DNA from: Gemmatimonadales bacterium
GTDB taxonomy: Bacteria; Gemmatimonadota; Gemmatimonadetes; Longimicrobiales; Gaopeijiaceae
Direction: 5' to 3'
DNA length: 64,000 nt
Assembly: GCA_007692665.1 (NCBI GenBank)
Contig: REBP01000109.1
Location: 36,135-100,134 of the forward strand
Every line of letters starts with the position of its first letter. Positions within the stretch are counted from its first letter, which is position 1. The position numbers and the translations under genes were made by a program. Under the pieces are notes generated by a model. That model saw nothing but the letters and a program-made list of their open reading frames with translations. It was not told where the DNA came from and made no database searches. This document shows, piece by piece, positions 35,115-43,781 of this stretch.

Positions 35115-35185
35115 GACGGTTCTCCGGTTTCTGGTTCGGGATGTTGTGCTCACCCCTGCCAGATGCAACAACCGTGCAAGCCGTC

Positions 35186-36640
35186 TCAGGTCTCCAGCCG
35201 GTCCAGAAACCACCGGGTGAGGCTGATCCAGACGGAATCCCCTTCCGCCGCGTCCTCCACACCGTGGTCCAGGTTGGGGTTGTCGTTGACCTCGATGACC
35301 ACGACCCCCTCCGGCGTCTCCTTGAGATCCACCCCGTAGAAGCCGCTCCCGATGCAGCGGGCGGCCCGGAGCCCCACGTCGAGCACCTCGGGAGGCGTCT
35401 CGGAGAGCGGAATGGTGCGGAAGCCCCCTTCGATGGGAGCCCTGCCCGCCCGGTGGTTCACGATCTGCCAGTGCTGCTTCGCCATGAGGTACTGGACTGC
35501 GAAGAGAGGGCGACCATCGAGGACCCCCAGGCGCCAGTCAAACGACGTGGGCATGAATTTCTGCGCGATGAGGATATCCGAAGCCTCCATCCAGGCCCGG
35601 GCCAGCGTCGTGAACTCGGCCATCGATCCAACTTTCTTCACGCCGCGCGAGAAGGAGGAGTCGGGGATCTTGAGCACCAGCGGGAAGCCCAGTTCATCCG
35701 CCGCCCGCTGGAAATCCTCCTCCTCCGCGATCATTCGAGTGGGCGGCACCGCGATCCCGTTCGCCGTCATCAACTCGTTCAGGTAGACCTTGTTCGTGCA
35801 GCGGATCATGGAGGCGGGATCATCGATGACAGGCATCCCCTCCTGGACGGCCCGCCGGGCAAAGCGGTAGGTGTGGTTCGAAATCGAGGTGGTTTCGCGG
35901 ATGAAGAGCGCATCGAAATTAGCGAGGCGCGAAAGGTCCCGCCGTCCGATGGGTTCCACCTCCACCCCCAGGCGCGCCGCGATGCGCGCCCAGTGCCTGA
36001 GGGAAGCCATTGACGAGGGCGGAAGCTCCTCCTTCGGGTCGCAGAGCGTCGCGAAAGAGTATCGAGCCGGCGTGCGCTGTCGTGGGTCCCGCCACTGGCG
36101 AGCGGTGAACGTCGCCATGGCGGCCATGAATCGGACCCTCTCCTCCGGCCCGATCTTCATCAGGGGAACGAAGGCGATCTTCTGGATCTTCGCCCACGTT
36201 CCCGGAACGACGGTGACCTCGAGGGCCGGCGCCCGGAACCAGTCGAACAGGAGCCTCCCGAACCGCTCGAACCTGGGATCCGCCGCGTACCCAAAGTGGA
36301 TTCTGAGCGTCCACGGTGCCGGGCTCATCTCGCCGCTCAGCGCGCGGTTCAGCGAAGCCTCGAGTTCGGGGAGGGCATTTTCGTACAGTTTCCGCTCGGA
36401 GAGATCGATCATCGTCTCCACCGAGGGGATGACCCGGTGTCCGCGGGCTTCGGCGAGAAGCGATGCGTAATAGCCCCGGCTCTGGTAGCTGTAGGATCTC
36501 GAGAGGTTGATGACCTTGGGGCGCTGGCCCCGGAAGAGCCCGGGCTGCGCGAGGTATTCGCGGCTCGTGATGACCCTGTGCGGCGTGGAACCGGAGTCGA
36601 GATCGGTGAGCTTGCCCGTGAGAACAACCCAGATGGCCAT
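35186..36640 (-). CDS. RimK-type ATP-grasp ligase with N-terminal RLAN domain
   Basis: A 484-residue protein. The N-terminal 200 residues (VINLSRSYSYQSRGYYASLLAEARGHRVIPS split over 45-75) match the RimK-like ATP-grasp N-terminal domain (RLAN); the C-terminal 280 form an ATP-grasp ligase with FIRETTSISNHTYRFA, DDPASMIRCTNKVYLNEL, PLVLKIPDSSFSRGVKKV and the metal-binding VIEVNDNPNLDHG. RimK relatives attach amino acids, often glutamate, to a peptide or protein carboxyl end. The start at 36640 is one base after the stop of the GNAT/peptidase gene; an in-frame ATG at 36655 would overlap it. The acceptor is unknown. The pairing with the GNAT-C39 protein is known from amidoligase surveys, but its product is not. 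Confidence 0.87.
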   Translation of the reverse strand: MAIWVVLTGKLTDLDSGSTPHRVITSREYLAQPGLFRGQRPKVINLSRSYSYQSRGYYASLLAEARGHRVIPSVETMIDLSERKLYENALPELEASLNRALSGEMSPAPWTLRIHFGYAADPRFERFGRLLFDWFRAPALEVTVVPGTWAKIQKIAFVPLMKIGPEERVRFMAAMATFTARQWRDPRQRTPARYSFATLCDPKEELPPSSMASLRHWARIAARLGVEVEPIGRRDLSRLANFDALFIRETTSISNHTYRFARRAVQEGMPVIDDPASMIRCTNKVYLNELMTANGIAVPPTRMIAEEEDFQRAADELGFPLVLKIPDSSFSRGVKKVGSMAEFTTLARAWMEASDILIAQKFMPTSFDWRLGVLDGRPLFAVQYLMAKQHWQIVNHRAGRAPIEGGFRTIPLSETPPEVLDVGLRAARCIGSGFYGVDLKETPEGVVVIEVNDNPNLDHGVEDAAEGDSVWISLTRWFLDRLET

Positions 36641-36641
36641 G

Positions 36642-37799
36642 TCAGCGCCCACCATCCAGCAGGACGGCCGCCCGGAGCCCCGGCCGCCCGAACCGGGCCA
36701 TGCGGTCGAACACCGCGTGGGGCACGGGGAGATTTGCGGCGTCGGCCGTGGTCTCGCCTTCCTCGTCGTCGACCCAGGGGTCGTGGATCAGGATGTGGCG
36801 CCCGTCGTCGCCATGGGCGAGCACCCAGTGCGGCACCCGCTTGCCGAACATGTAGTATCCGCTCACGAGGACGATGGCCATGCCCCCCGCCCGGATCACT
36901 CCCCGGATCTCGTTCAGCGTGAAGGCGCGACGCTCCACCGGAATACGGTACGCCTTTGCCCGGACCCGGAAATCCGCCTGCGCGAGTGCCATGACCTGCT
37001 TCTTTTCCACGCTCCGCACCGAGTCCATGAACAGGAGGTCCCCGGTGGATACGAGGATCCTGGGCCTCAGGCCCCGCTCGTGGGCTGCCACCGCCAGGCC
37101 GAACGGTTCGCAGCCCCCCATCCCCGACATCATGAACACGGTCGTGGACTCCCGCCACAGCCGGATCTCGAGCACGGGACCTGCGTCCAGGGCGGGGTTC
37201 TCCCGGGCCAGCGCCATCATCAGGCAGGCGGGGCCACAGGTGAAGTCGGTGGTCTGCTCGAAGTAGGGGGTTCCCGAGGCCAGCGGGGTGTCGCCGCGAA
37301 GCGTCTTCTCGAACCGGAGCGCGGCCGTCCCGTCGGCGTAGTAGTCGGGGGCGCGGCCGATGGGACGGTACCCGCGGCTCTCGTAGAGCGCGATGGCACC
37401 GGGATTGTCCTCCCTCACCTCCAGCCTCAGCAGCATCCGGTCGTGGTCGAACGCGGCTTCTTCCGCGGCCTCGAGCAGGACGCCACCGTACCCCCGGCCC
37501 GCCGCGTCCGGGTGAACGGCGATGGAGTACAGCCGCGCGAGGGCCGTACCCCGGCGAAAGAGGACCATGGCGTACCCCAGGACAACCGCGTCCTCACCGG
37601 CGCCCGGACGGGCCTTGATGACCAGGGTCTCGGCCGTCTCCCGGTCAATGAGCGCCCGGAACGATCGTCGGGAGATCCGGTCCGCCGGGAAGGCGGCCTC
37701 CTCGATGGCCACCAGCCGATCGAGATCTGCTGCCGTGGCGTTCCGAACGGCGTGCCCCCCCGGGGGGCGCGAAAGGGAGCGGGAAGGGAGAACGTTCAC
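36642..37799 (-). CDS. GNAT acetyltransferase fused to a C39-like cysteine peptidase
   Basis: A 385-residue fusion. Residues 17-165 form a RimI-like GNAT domain with the acetyl-CoA loop VHPDAAGRGYGG (95-106) and a LYESRGYRP motif. Residues 175-385 form a papain-like C39/DUF3335 domain: Cys187 in DFTCGPA, His323 in PHWVLAHG and Asp339 in IHDPW are the probable triad. The start appears to be GTG at 37799, with a weak ribosome-binding site; GNAT homology begins at VRNATAADL. It is the first gene of an operon with the RimK-type ligase. Peptide trimming plus N-acetylation combined with C-terminal ligation suggests a modified-peptide pathway, which is inference. Confidence 0.87.
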   Translation of the reverse strand: MNVLPSRSLSRPPGGHAVRNATAADLDRLVAIEEAAFPADRISRRSFRALIDRETAETLVIKARPGAGEDAVVLGYAMVLFRRGTALARLYSIAVHPDAAGRGYGGVLLEAAEEAAFDHDRMLLRLEVREDNPGAIALYESRGYRPIGRAPDYYADGTAALRFEKTLRGDTPLASGTPYFEQTTDFTCGPACLMMALARENPALDAGPVLEIRLWRESTTVFMMSGMGGCEPFGLAVAAHERGLRPRILVSTGDLLFMDSVRSVEKKQVMALAQADFRVRAKAYRIPVERRAFTLNEIRGVIRAGGMAIVLVSGYYMFGKRVPHWVLAHGDDGRHILIHDPWVDDEEGETTADAANLPVPHAVFDRMARFGRPGLRAAVLLDGGR

Positions 37800-37853
37800 G
37801 AGTCAAAGATCGCGGATCCCCGCCGGCTTCACGAGGGCTCTACCCCCCCAGCG

Positions 37854-37882
37854 TTGACAGGGGCCCGCTCTCGCAACAACCT
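37854..37882 (+). promoter_or_regulatory. Possible promoter of the tRNA gene
   Basis: A perfect TTGACA (37854-37859) lies 63 bases upstream of the tRNA, but the hexamer 17 bases further (CAACCT, 37877-37882) is a poor -10 match. A CGCAA-N5-TTGCG stem overlaps this position. Confidence 0.35.
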
Positions 37883-37921
37883 TGCGGGGCCCCCGGCTTC
37901 CCTCTTGCCGATGTTCTTCAA

Positions 37922-37995
37922 GGGCCCGTAGCTCAGTTGGTCAGAGCAGGGGACTCATAATCCCACGGTCGCAGGTTCGAGCCCTGCCGGGCCCA
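37922..37995 (+). tRNA. tRNA with CAU anticodon, probably tRNA-Ile2 (or elongator Met)
   Basis: A 74-base tRNA folds fully: acceptor GGGCCCG/CGGGCCC, D-arm GCTC/GAGC, anticodon loop CTCATAA with CAU at 37956-37958, and T-arm GCAGG/CCTGC with TTCGAGC. The CCA end is not encoded. The first anticodon-stem pair is G-A. The anticodon region resembles tRNA-Ile2, whose C34 is changed to lysidine by TilS, more than elongator tRNA-Met, but the sequence cannot settle it. It is not initiator tRNA, as the stem lacks three G-C pairs at the loop base in the usual form. Confidence 0.93.
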
Positions 37996-38062
37996 TCACT
38001 CGAGGCCCGCCGGCACCCGGTGTCGGCGGGCCACCGTCATCCAGCTTTCCACCCCGAGCGCC

Positions 38063-38836
38063 ATGACGCCCTGGGTTCTCCGTCTCCTCATCGCAAACTG
38101 CATCGTCTTCCTCCTCCAGGGGGCGATGTCACCCGGTCTCCTCAACTCGCTTGTCCTGGTGCCGGCGCTCCTGCCGGTTCGGCCCTGGACGATCATCACG
38201 TACCAGTTCCTGCATGGCGGGCTCTGGCACCTTGCGTTCAACATGCTGGCGCTCTTCTTCTTCGGGCCGAGGCTGGAGGCGCGGCTCGGAGGCTCCCGCT
38301 TCCTTGGCCTCTACCTGGTAAGCGGCATGGGGGGGGCAATGCTTTCGCTCCTGACCCCGACCTCCGCCATCATCGGAGCCTCCGGCGCCGTCTTCGGGGT
38401 GCTCCTGGCCTTCGCGCGGTACTACCCGAAGGAACGGATCTTCATCTGGGGGATCCTTCCCATCGAGTCACGCATCCTGGTCATCCTCCTCGCGGTCTTC
38501 TCGCTATGGGCCGGGTTCGGGGGCGCGCAGGCGGGCACCGCCCACTTCGCCCACCTGGGAGGGTTCGTCGGGGGGTGGATCTTTCTCAGGATCCAGGAAA
38601 GATATTCCCCTGCCGAGCGCTTCCGGCGCCGGGTCGAAGAGGCGGCGGTGCCTTCCAGGCCCCCGGGGCTGGGAGGGCTGGGAGGCGACCTGAAGCGCTG
38701 GAAGGCGGTGGACGCGAGCGGCCTGCATCCCCTGAACCGCGAGGAATACGAGCGGATCCTCTCCAAGGCAGAGGGACAGGGAGTCAGCGCCCTGAGCCTC
38801 CAGGAGCGGGCCTTCATGGAGCGAATGGCAGGCTGA
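38063..38836 (+). CDS. Rhomboid-family intramembrane serine protease
   Basis: A 257-residue integral membrane protein with six predicted helices. The catalytic Ser lies in GASGAVFG and the catalytic His in HFAHLGGFVGG, the standard rhomboid dyad; the early motif QFLHGGLWHLAFNM is also conserved. It should cleave single-pass membrane proteins within the bilayer. A cytoplasmic tail of about 85 residues follows the last helix and includes LNREEYERILSKAEGQG, which is frequent in rhomboids of this type. The gene begins 68 bases after the tRNA and is convergent with the release-factor-like gene. The substrate is unknown. Confidence 0.93.
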   Translation: MTPWVLRLLIANCIVFLLQGAMSPGLLNSLVLVPALLPVRPWTIITYQFLHGGLWHLAFNMLALFFFGPRLEARLGGSRFLGLYLVSGMGGAMLSLLTPTSAIIGASGAVFGVLLAFARYYPKERIFIWGILPIESRILVILLAVFSLWAGFGGAQAGTAHFAHLGGFVGGWIFLRIQERYSPAERFRRRVEEAAVPSRPPGLGGLGGDLKRWKAVDASGLHPLNREEYERILSKAEGQGVSALSLQERAFMERMAG

Positions 38837-38875
38837 GCGCCGGCCGCCGACCGGGAGGCGGGGAAGGGTGGGGGC

Positions 38876-39229
38876 TCACTCGTCCCTGGACGGAGGCTTC
38901 CGCCTGGCCTTCTTTTCCGACTGCGCCCGCTTCTCCCTGAGCCGCCGGGCCTTTTCCCTCTTCGGGATACGGGTGCCGAGCCTGGGCTTCTTCCGCTGCT
39001 GCTGCTCCCGGATCTTTCGTCGGAGCCGGTCCAGTGCCACGCGCCGGTTCTGGAGCTGGCTGCGCTGCTCGCGGGCCGTCACCACGATTCCCGTTGGAAG
39101 ATGGGTCAGTCGAACGCCGCTGTCCGTGGTGTTCTGATGCTGGCCTCCCTTGCCGCCGGAGCGGAAGGTGTCCACCCGGCACTGTGCCAGAAGCTCGGCG
39201 TCCGAGGTGCTTCCTTCCCCTCCGTTCAT
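38876..39229 (-). CDS. GGQ release-factor-domain protein (ArfB/PrfH-like)
   Basis: A 117-residue protein with the RF-1 catalytic domain only: [11 protein letters not shown] puts the GGQ at 28-30, followed by [21 protein letters not shown] split over 35-54. The C-terminal 50 residues are strongly basic ([21 protein letters not shown]), as in ArfB where such a tail enters the mRNA channel of stalled ribosomes. Peptidyl-tRNA hydrolysis on stalled ribosomes is therefore likely. The ATG overlaps the stop of the preceding REC-PAS-PAS gene by one base (TGATG), so the two are translationally coupled. Confidence 0.85.
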   Translation of the reverse strand: MNGGEGSTSDAELLAQCRVDTFRSGGKGGQHQNTTDSGVRLTHLPTGIVVTAREQRSQLQNRRVALDRLRRKIREQQQRKKPRLGTRIPKREKARRLREKRAQSEKKARRKPPSRDE

Positions 39230-40359
39230 CAGCCGCCGGGTGCCAGCATGGCCAGCACCGACTGAAGGCTTCCACCCCGGCCCGTGACCGCGGCGAGCGT
39301 CAGTTTCTGCACTTCGTCCGAGCCGTCCTCACGGATGATCCGGACTTCCCGGACGCACCGGTCCCGGCTCCCGCCGGCGATCTCCTCGAAGGCTCGGGCC
39401 ACCCGGTCCTGGTCCGAAGGGTGCACCACGGTCCAGAGCCCACTCGCCACGAGTCCATCCAGATCCTCTCCGAGCTGGTCCAATGCCACCTGGTTCGCCC
39501 ACCGAATCTGGCCATCCGGATCTGCTCGAAGGAGGGCGCTGGGGGTGATCGCGGAAAGCGTGCGGAAACACCCGGCGTCCTCCTCCATCTCATGCTCGGA
39601 GGCGGATCCCGTCAGGTCCTCCACGGTCCCCTCGATGTACTCCGCCGACCCGAGGGAGCCGCGGTGCACCCTGGCGCTGACGCGGAGTCGCAGGGTTCGC
39701 CCGCTGCCGGACTGCACCATGGACTCGAAACCCGTGACCTCGCCCTTCTCTTCCAGGGTCCGCAGCAGTCGCGGATGATCCCGCTCTCCGACGAAGCAGT
39801 GGCGAGCCAGCCGGTCCCCCAGGGTCGTGCGGTCCGGGTTCTCGAGGATCCGGATGAGGGCCGGGTTCGCCTCCAGGTACTCCCCGTCCATCGTCACCCG
39901 GAACAGTCCGAGAGGAAGATGGTCGAACATTCCCCGATTCCGCTCCTCGCTGCTGCGGAGTTCCTCCTGGGCACGATGACGTTCCACTGCGTACCGCAGG
40001 GCGCGTTCCAGGGCTTCGGGATCAATGGCTCCCTTCTGCAGGTAGTCCACCGCTCCCGCGCGCATGGCCTCGAGGTCCACCCGCCGGGACCCCTTTCCGG
40101 TCAGCAGGATCACCGGCGTCCTCACGGCCTGGGACCGGGCCCGCTTCAGCACGTCGAGCCCCGTTTCCTCTCCCATGTGGTAGTCGAGCAGGCACACGTC
40201 GTGACGCCGTTCGAGAAGGGCCCCCAGGCCCCCGGCAGGGGTGGGTGCCCACTCCACGTCGGTGCGTGTGTCCGGAAGGTTCTGGAGGAGGGCTCGCGTC
40301 ATGAGGGCGTCTTCCTCCTGGTCCTCGACGAGGAGGACACGCAGGGTGGCCGTGGTCAT
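39229..40359 (-). CDS. Response regulator with receiver and two PAS domains
   Basis: A 376-residue cytoplasmic protein starting at [13 protein letters not shown]. Residues 5-125 form a receiver with acceptor Asp in CLLDYHMGE, the Thr/Lys positions LLTGKG and LQKGAI; two PAS domains follow (about 145-255, [23 protein letters not shown] in part, and 262-376, [21 protein letters not shown] in part). There is no kinase, DNA-binding or GGDEF output, so it may act by protein contact or relay. It is the first gene of a two-gene unit with the GGQ protein. The partner kinase is not adjacent. Confidence 0.85.
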   Translation of the reverse strand: MTTATLRVLLVEDQEEDALMTRALLQNLPDTRTDVEWAPTPAGGLGALLERRHDVCLLDYHMGEETGLDVLKRARSQAVRTPVILLTGKGSRRVDLEAMRAGAVDYLQKGAIDPEALERALRYAVERHRAQEELRSSEERNRGMFDHLPLGLFRVTMDGEYLEANPALIRILENPDRTTLGDRLARHCFVGERDHPRLLRTLEEKGEVTGFESMVQSGSGRTLRLRVSARVHRGSLGSAEYIEGTVEDLTGSASEHEMEEDAGCFRTLSAITPSALLRADPDGQIRWANQVALDQLGEDLDGLVASGLWTVVHPSDQDRVARAFEEIAGGSRDRCVREVRIIREDGSDEVQKLTLAAVTGRGGSLQSVLAMLAPGG

Positions 40360-40709
40360 GAAATGTCCGGGGGTCTCTGGGAGGGATGCGGAGGAGGGCC
40401 GGCCGGGTGGATGGTGGCACCCGGTGCGGCGGCGGCGGAACCGTGGACGATGCGTCTGGACCCACCGCCGCAGCACCTACCGGTGAGCAGGGATCTTCCA
40501 AACCTGCATCAAGGTACGCCGAAGAGGGGCTGCGTGGGAAGGCGAGCCGGATTCGCGGTTCCCGCAAGGCTTCCTGTCGGCCCCCTGCGGCCCCGCACGG
40601 GCCCCCGGCCGGTGCGCCGGACCGTCGGAAGTGATACCTTCGAACATCATCCAGCAACCCTCCAATTCCCGCCCGACGCAGCGGCGGGGGCAGAGTCATC
40701 CCACACCTC
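40360..40709. other. Divergent intergenic region between the REC-PAS-PAS gene and the AI-2E family gene
   Basis: About 350 bases with no supported gene; open frames here lack any family resemblance or ribosome-binding site. It presumably holds divergent promoters, but none was recognised with confidence. Confidence 0.45.
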
Positions 40710-41825
40710 ATGACGGAGAAATCCGAGTTCCTGGGCCCGGGTGCACGATTCCTCGTGGTCATGGCCAGTGCAACGGTGGTGGTTGCGGGCCTGCGCGCAG
40801 CGGCCCCGATCCTCCTGCCGTTTTCCCTGGCCCTGTTCATCGCGGTCCTGTCACTTCCCATCATGCTCTGGCTCCAGCGTCAGGGGGTGAGACCCGGTCT
40901 TGCCATCGTGATGGCGGTTCTTGCGGATCTCGCCGTGATCGGAATCCTGGTCTTCCTGGTCATGCAGTCGGTGGCGGATTTCCAGGAACGCGGCGCGATG
41001 TATGCCGCCCGACTCCAGAATCTCTTCCGGTCCTGGATCGACGGGCTTCAGGCCAGGGGAATTCCTGCGGGAGAGTACGTCTCCTCCGAACTGGTGTCCG
41101 CTTCGGCGATCATGGACCTTGCCGGGGGAACGATCTCCCGAATCGCTTCCTTTCTCTCGAACACCTTTCTCGTGATCCTGATCATGGTCTTCATCCTCGC
41201 GGAGGCCTCGGTGTTCCCGGGGAAGTTCCGTGCGGCACTGGAGGCGGGAGACGGAAACGGGGACGTGAGCCGGTTCGCCAAGATCCTCGACGAGGTCCTG
41301 GGGTACCTCGCCATCAAGACGCTGGTGAGCCTGGCGACGGGATTCGCCATTGGTCTCTTCGCCTGGGTGATGGGCCTGGACTTTCCCGTCCTTCTCGGCC
41401 TGATCGGCTTCGCGCTGAACTACGTCCCCACCATCGGGTCGATCCTGGCTGCAATCCCGGCGGTGATCCTGTCGCTCATCCAGTTCGGCGGCCTCGCACC
41501 CGCCGCCTTCGTGGCCCTGGGCTATCTTGGAATCAACATCATCTTCGGCAATTTCATCGAGCCCCATCTCCTGGGACGTCGACTGGGCCTGTCTACCCTG
41601 GTCGTCATTCTGTCTCTCCTCTTCTGGGCCTGGATCTGGGGCCCCGTCGGCGCTCTCCTCGCCGTTCCGCTGACCATGGTCGTCAAGATCATGCTGGAAA
41701 ACACGAAGGACCTGCGCTGGATCGCGCTCCTGCTGGACAAGGAGGCCCCCCAGGATCCCCGCAGAGAGGTGCCCGGTCCCGCCAGGTCGGCGGAACCAGC
41801 GCCCGATCCCGCGACAGGACTGTAA
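40710..41825 (+). CDS. AI-2E family transporter (PF01594 type)
   Basis: A 371-residue membrane protein with about eight helices. Typical features are the N-terminal pair of helices ending PLIMLWLQRQG-like sequence, the long periplasmic or cytoplasmic segment (LQNLFRSWIDGLQARG), GYLAIKTLVSLATGFAIG and the C-terminal signature LNYVPTIGSILAAIPAV with GNFIEPHLLGRRLGLSTLVV. The family includes Na+/H+ antiporters as well as putative autoinducer-2 exporters, so the substrate is open. It is followed 13 bases after its stop by a conserved hypothetical gene, probably cotranscribed. Confidence 0.88.
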   Translation: MTEKSEFLGPGARFLVVMASATVVVAGLRAAAPILLPFSLALFIAVLSLPIMLWLQRQGVRPGLAIVMAVLADLAVIGILVFLVMQSVADFQERGAMYAARLQNLFRSWIDGLQARGIPAGEYVSSELVSASAIMDLAGGTISRIASFLSNTFLVILIMVFILAEASVFPGKFRAALEAGDGNGDVSRFAKILDEVLGYLAIKTLVSLATGFAIGLFAWVMGLDFPVLLGLIGFALNYVPTIGSILAAIPAVILSLIQFGGLAPAAFVALGYLGINIIFGNFIEPHLLGRRLGLSTLVVILSLLFWAWIWGPVGALLAVPLTMVVKIMLENTKDLRWIALLLDKEAPQDPRREVPGPARSAEPAPDPATGL

Positions 41826-41838
41826 ACCAAAGGAAGGA

Positions 41839-42363
41839 ATGGACCTGATGAACGTGGAATCACCCGATGTGGTCGCGTCGGAATTCAGCGGAATGCCAGA
41901 CTCGTCGAGGATCTGGATCTTCGGCGTGAGCCGCGCTCTGGACGTGGGCGAGGAGGCCCTGCTTCTGAAGCGAGTGGACGCTTTCGTCGCCCACTGGGCC
42001 GCGCATGGTCACCCCCTGGCGGCGGGAAGGGCCTGGAGAGACGGCCGGTTCCTGATCGTGGCGGTGGACGACAGCCTCACGCCGCCCTCCGGATGTTCCA
42101 CGGACTCCCTGATTCGGGAGCTCCGCAGCCTCGAGACCGAGCTCGACGTGCAGATCGTGGGAAACGCACCTGTCTGGTACCGCGGAGCCAGGGGAGAACC
42201 GGTTCGTGTTACTCGCCGGGAATTCCGCGACCTCTCCGATCAGGGGATCGTGGACCTCTCCTCCCGTGTCTTCGATCTGAGTCTCACCCGTCTCGAGGAC
42301 TTCCGGAAAGGTCGCTTCGAGGGTCCCGTCCGAGAGCATTGGCACCGGCGCCTTCTCGAGTGA
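41839..42363 (+). CDS. Conserved hypothetical protein
   Basis: A 174-residue soluble protein. It resembles a family common in Bacteroidetes that is sometimes mislabelled as an ABC transporter ATPase, with the pattern RIWIFGVSRAL, FVAHWAAHGHPLAA, RFLIVAVDDS and SGCSTDSLIREL; no Walker motifs are present, so that label is wrong. The SGCS(T/I)D motif with its Cys and Asp may be functional. It is preceded by AAGGAAGG and lies directly after the AI-2E family gene. The function is unknown. Confidence 0.75.
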   Translation: MDLMNVESPDVVASEFSGMPDSSRIWIFGVSRALDVGEEALLLKRVDAFVAHWAAHGHPLAAGRAWRDGRFLIVAVDDSLTPPSGCSTDSLIRELRSLETELDVQIVGNAPVWYRGARGEPVRVTRREFRDLSDQGIVDLSSRVFDLSLTRLEDFRKGRFEGPVREHWHRRLLE

Positions 42364-42473
42364 GGTTTCGCGCCTGGGCGTCCCCGCCCCGCACGGGCTG
42401 GAGGCTGCCGCCCCGCTGCCTTCCCGTCGAGGGGGTGGAGATCCTCATCCAGCTGGGCGACTGATCGCGGAGA

Positions 42474-42533
42474 GTGTTGGCCGTTGCGGTGGCGACGTCG
42501 GAGTCGCGCGGTCCCCCGGTTTCGGTCCAACAC
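42474..42533. terminator. Nested inverted repeats between convergent genes
   Basis: GTGTTGG (42474-42480) pairs with CCAACAC (42527-42533) and an inner GCGAC/GTCGC stem (42492-42496 with 42503-42507) lies inside. It lies next to the transposase stop. It was tested as an IS end, but no matching copy was seen on the other side. Confidence 0.35.
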
Positions 42534-42542
42534 ATTCGGGAG

Positions 42543-43511
42543 CTAGGGCTGGAGGAGGCAGGCGAGAATCCGGATCCCCCTGCGAAAAGGGATGGGGCCG
42601 GCGGAGACCGAAACGCCCGCCGGCCGCATGAGATCCCTGCGCCCAAGCAGTCGCCACTGCAGGTAGTGGTCGGCGTATCTGGCGGAAACCCCCCGGAATC
42701 TTCCGATCCACCGGCGGAATCCCTCGCAGGCAGACCTTGCCGCTGCGGCGTCCCGGTGGAGCGGTGCGCCGGTGATTCCGCAGGCGCCCCACCGACCCGA
42801 GTCGCCCGATGGCGCAAGGCTCCGGTACCGGAAGCGTTTCCTGCGGGCACGAACCGCGGTGGGTCCGAGGGGGCCCTCGTGTGCCCAGACCGTACCCTGG
42901 GCTCCCACGAAGTCCGTGAACCGGCCGGATGCGGCGGAGAGCCAGCTCCGGCGATCCCGCCCAAGCGCACCGAGGTGGAGTCCGCCCGCCTGGCGATCCC
43001 GATCCCTGCCCACCACACCGACGATCCAGAACCTCCCCTTCCTGGCACGGCCATGGGGGGGAGGGTAGAAGCGGGAAGAAATCGTGCCGTGGGAGCCCAT
43101 CCCGGCCGGCTCGACAAACGGCAGGGCGTGCCGGTGAAGAACCGCCGTGGACGCCCACGGTCGAATCGCCCTGCTCGAGACGGTTTCGAGAATTCGGTGA
43201 CGCCACCGAAACCCCGTGGATGGGTGGATTCCCGCAGCCCTCGATCCCGCGCGCACCGTGGCGATCCGATCCACTTCGACCAGATGCGCAGGCCAGCGGG
43301 CGAGCCGCTTGGTCCGCGCAAGCGGGGTGCCCGTCAAGTCGCTGTAGGTGCGACGGCACCCTCGGCATCGATAGCGCTGTCGGCCGGCGAAGCTGCCCCA
43401 CCGGACCACCCCGGTGTGCCCGCAGCGAATGCATCGTGAAGAGAAACCTCCGAATCTAAGCTGACGAATACATTCAAGCAGCAGGTCTCGAGATACGGGC
43501 TCGGAGGTCAC
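42543..43511 (-). pseudogene. IS1595-like transposase relic
   Basis: A 322-residue frame beginning with GTG at 43511. The N-terminus is a good IS1595 zinc ribbon (CIRCG and YRCRGCRRTYSDLTGTPL, with both CxxC pairs) followed by the SRAAGIHPSTGFRWRHRIL helix-turn-helix. The C-terminus retains RGVSARYADHYLQWR, the usual last motif. Between them the DDE catalytic block, normally VE.DE, cannot be recognised and the region is Arg/Gly-rich. It is probably a decayed element; domestication for DNA binding is another possibility. Terminal inverted repeats and target-site duplications were not found. High G+C keeps all frames open, so frame length is weak evidence. Confidence 0.6.
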
Positions 43512-43691
43512 GATGCGGGCCTGGATTGGGGGGACGCGAAGCGGTCAGATCAAGCTCCTCCCCGGAAAGGGGCGTCTGAATGGCGGGAACGGCCCGCACT
43601 CTCCCCCAACAGTCTCCGCCACCAGTCATCGATCGCCTTCAGGGTTCCCCTCACCAGTGCCCCGAGGATGTGCAACAGAAGCAAAAGGGAA

Positions 43692-43727
43692 GGGGGCTCG
43701 ACGAGAGCCAACCCTCGCCGAGCCCCC
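43692..43727 (-). terminator. Rho-independent-like terminator after the secreted coiled-coil gene
   Basis: A 14-bp stem with one mismatch (43692-43705 with 43714-43727, eight-base loop) is followed on the minus strand by CTTCCCTTTTGCTTCT, a reasonable T-rich tract. It lies 55 bases past the stop of the gene at 43782-45020. Confidence 0.65.
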
Positions 43728-43781
43728 TGGTTCTCCGGAGCCGCATGAACGCCCGGCGTCGAGCCCGGGGCTTCAGGACCT

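Noticed and set aside
40386-40665. Small frames between the REC-PAS-PAS and AI-2E family genes
   Set aside because: No ribosome-binding site, odd composition, and both strands open at once.
41839-42363. ABC transporter ATPase label for the conserved hypothetical protein
   Set aside because: No Walker A, signature or Walker B motif is present.
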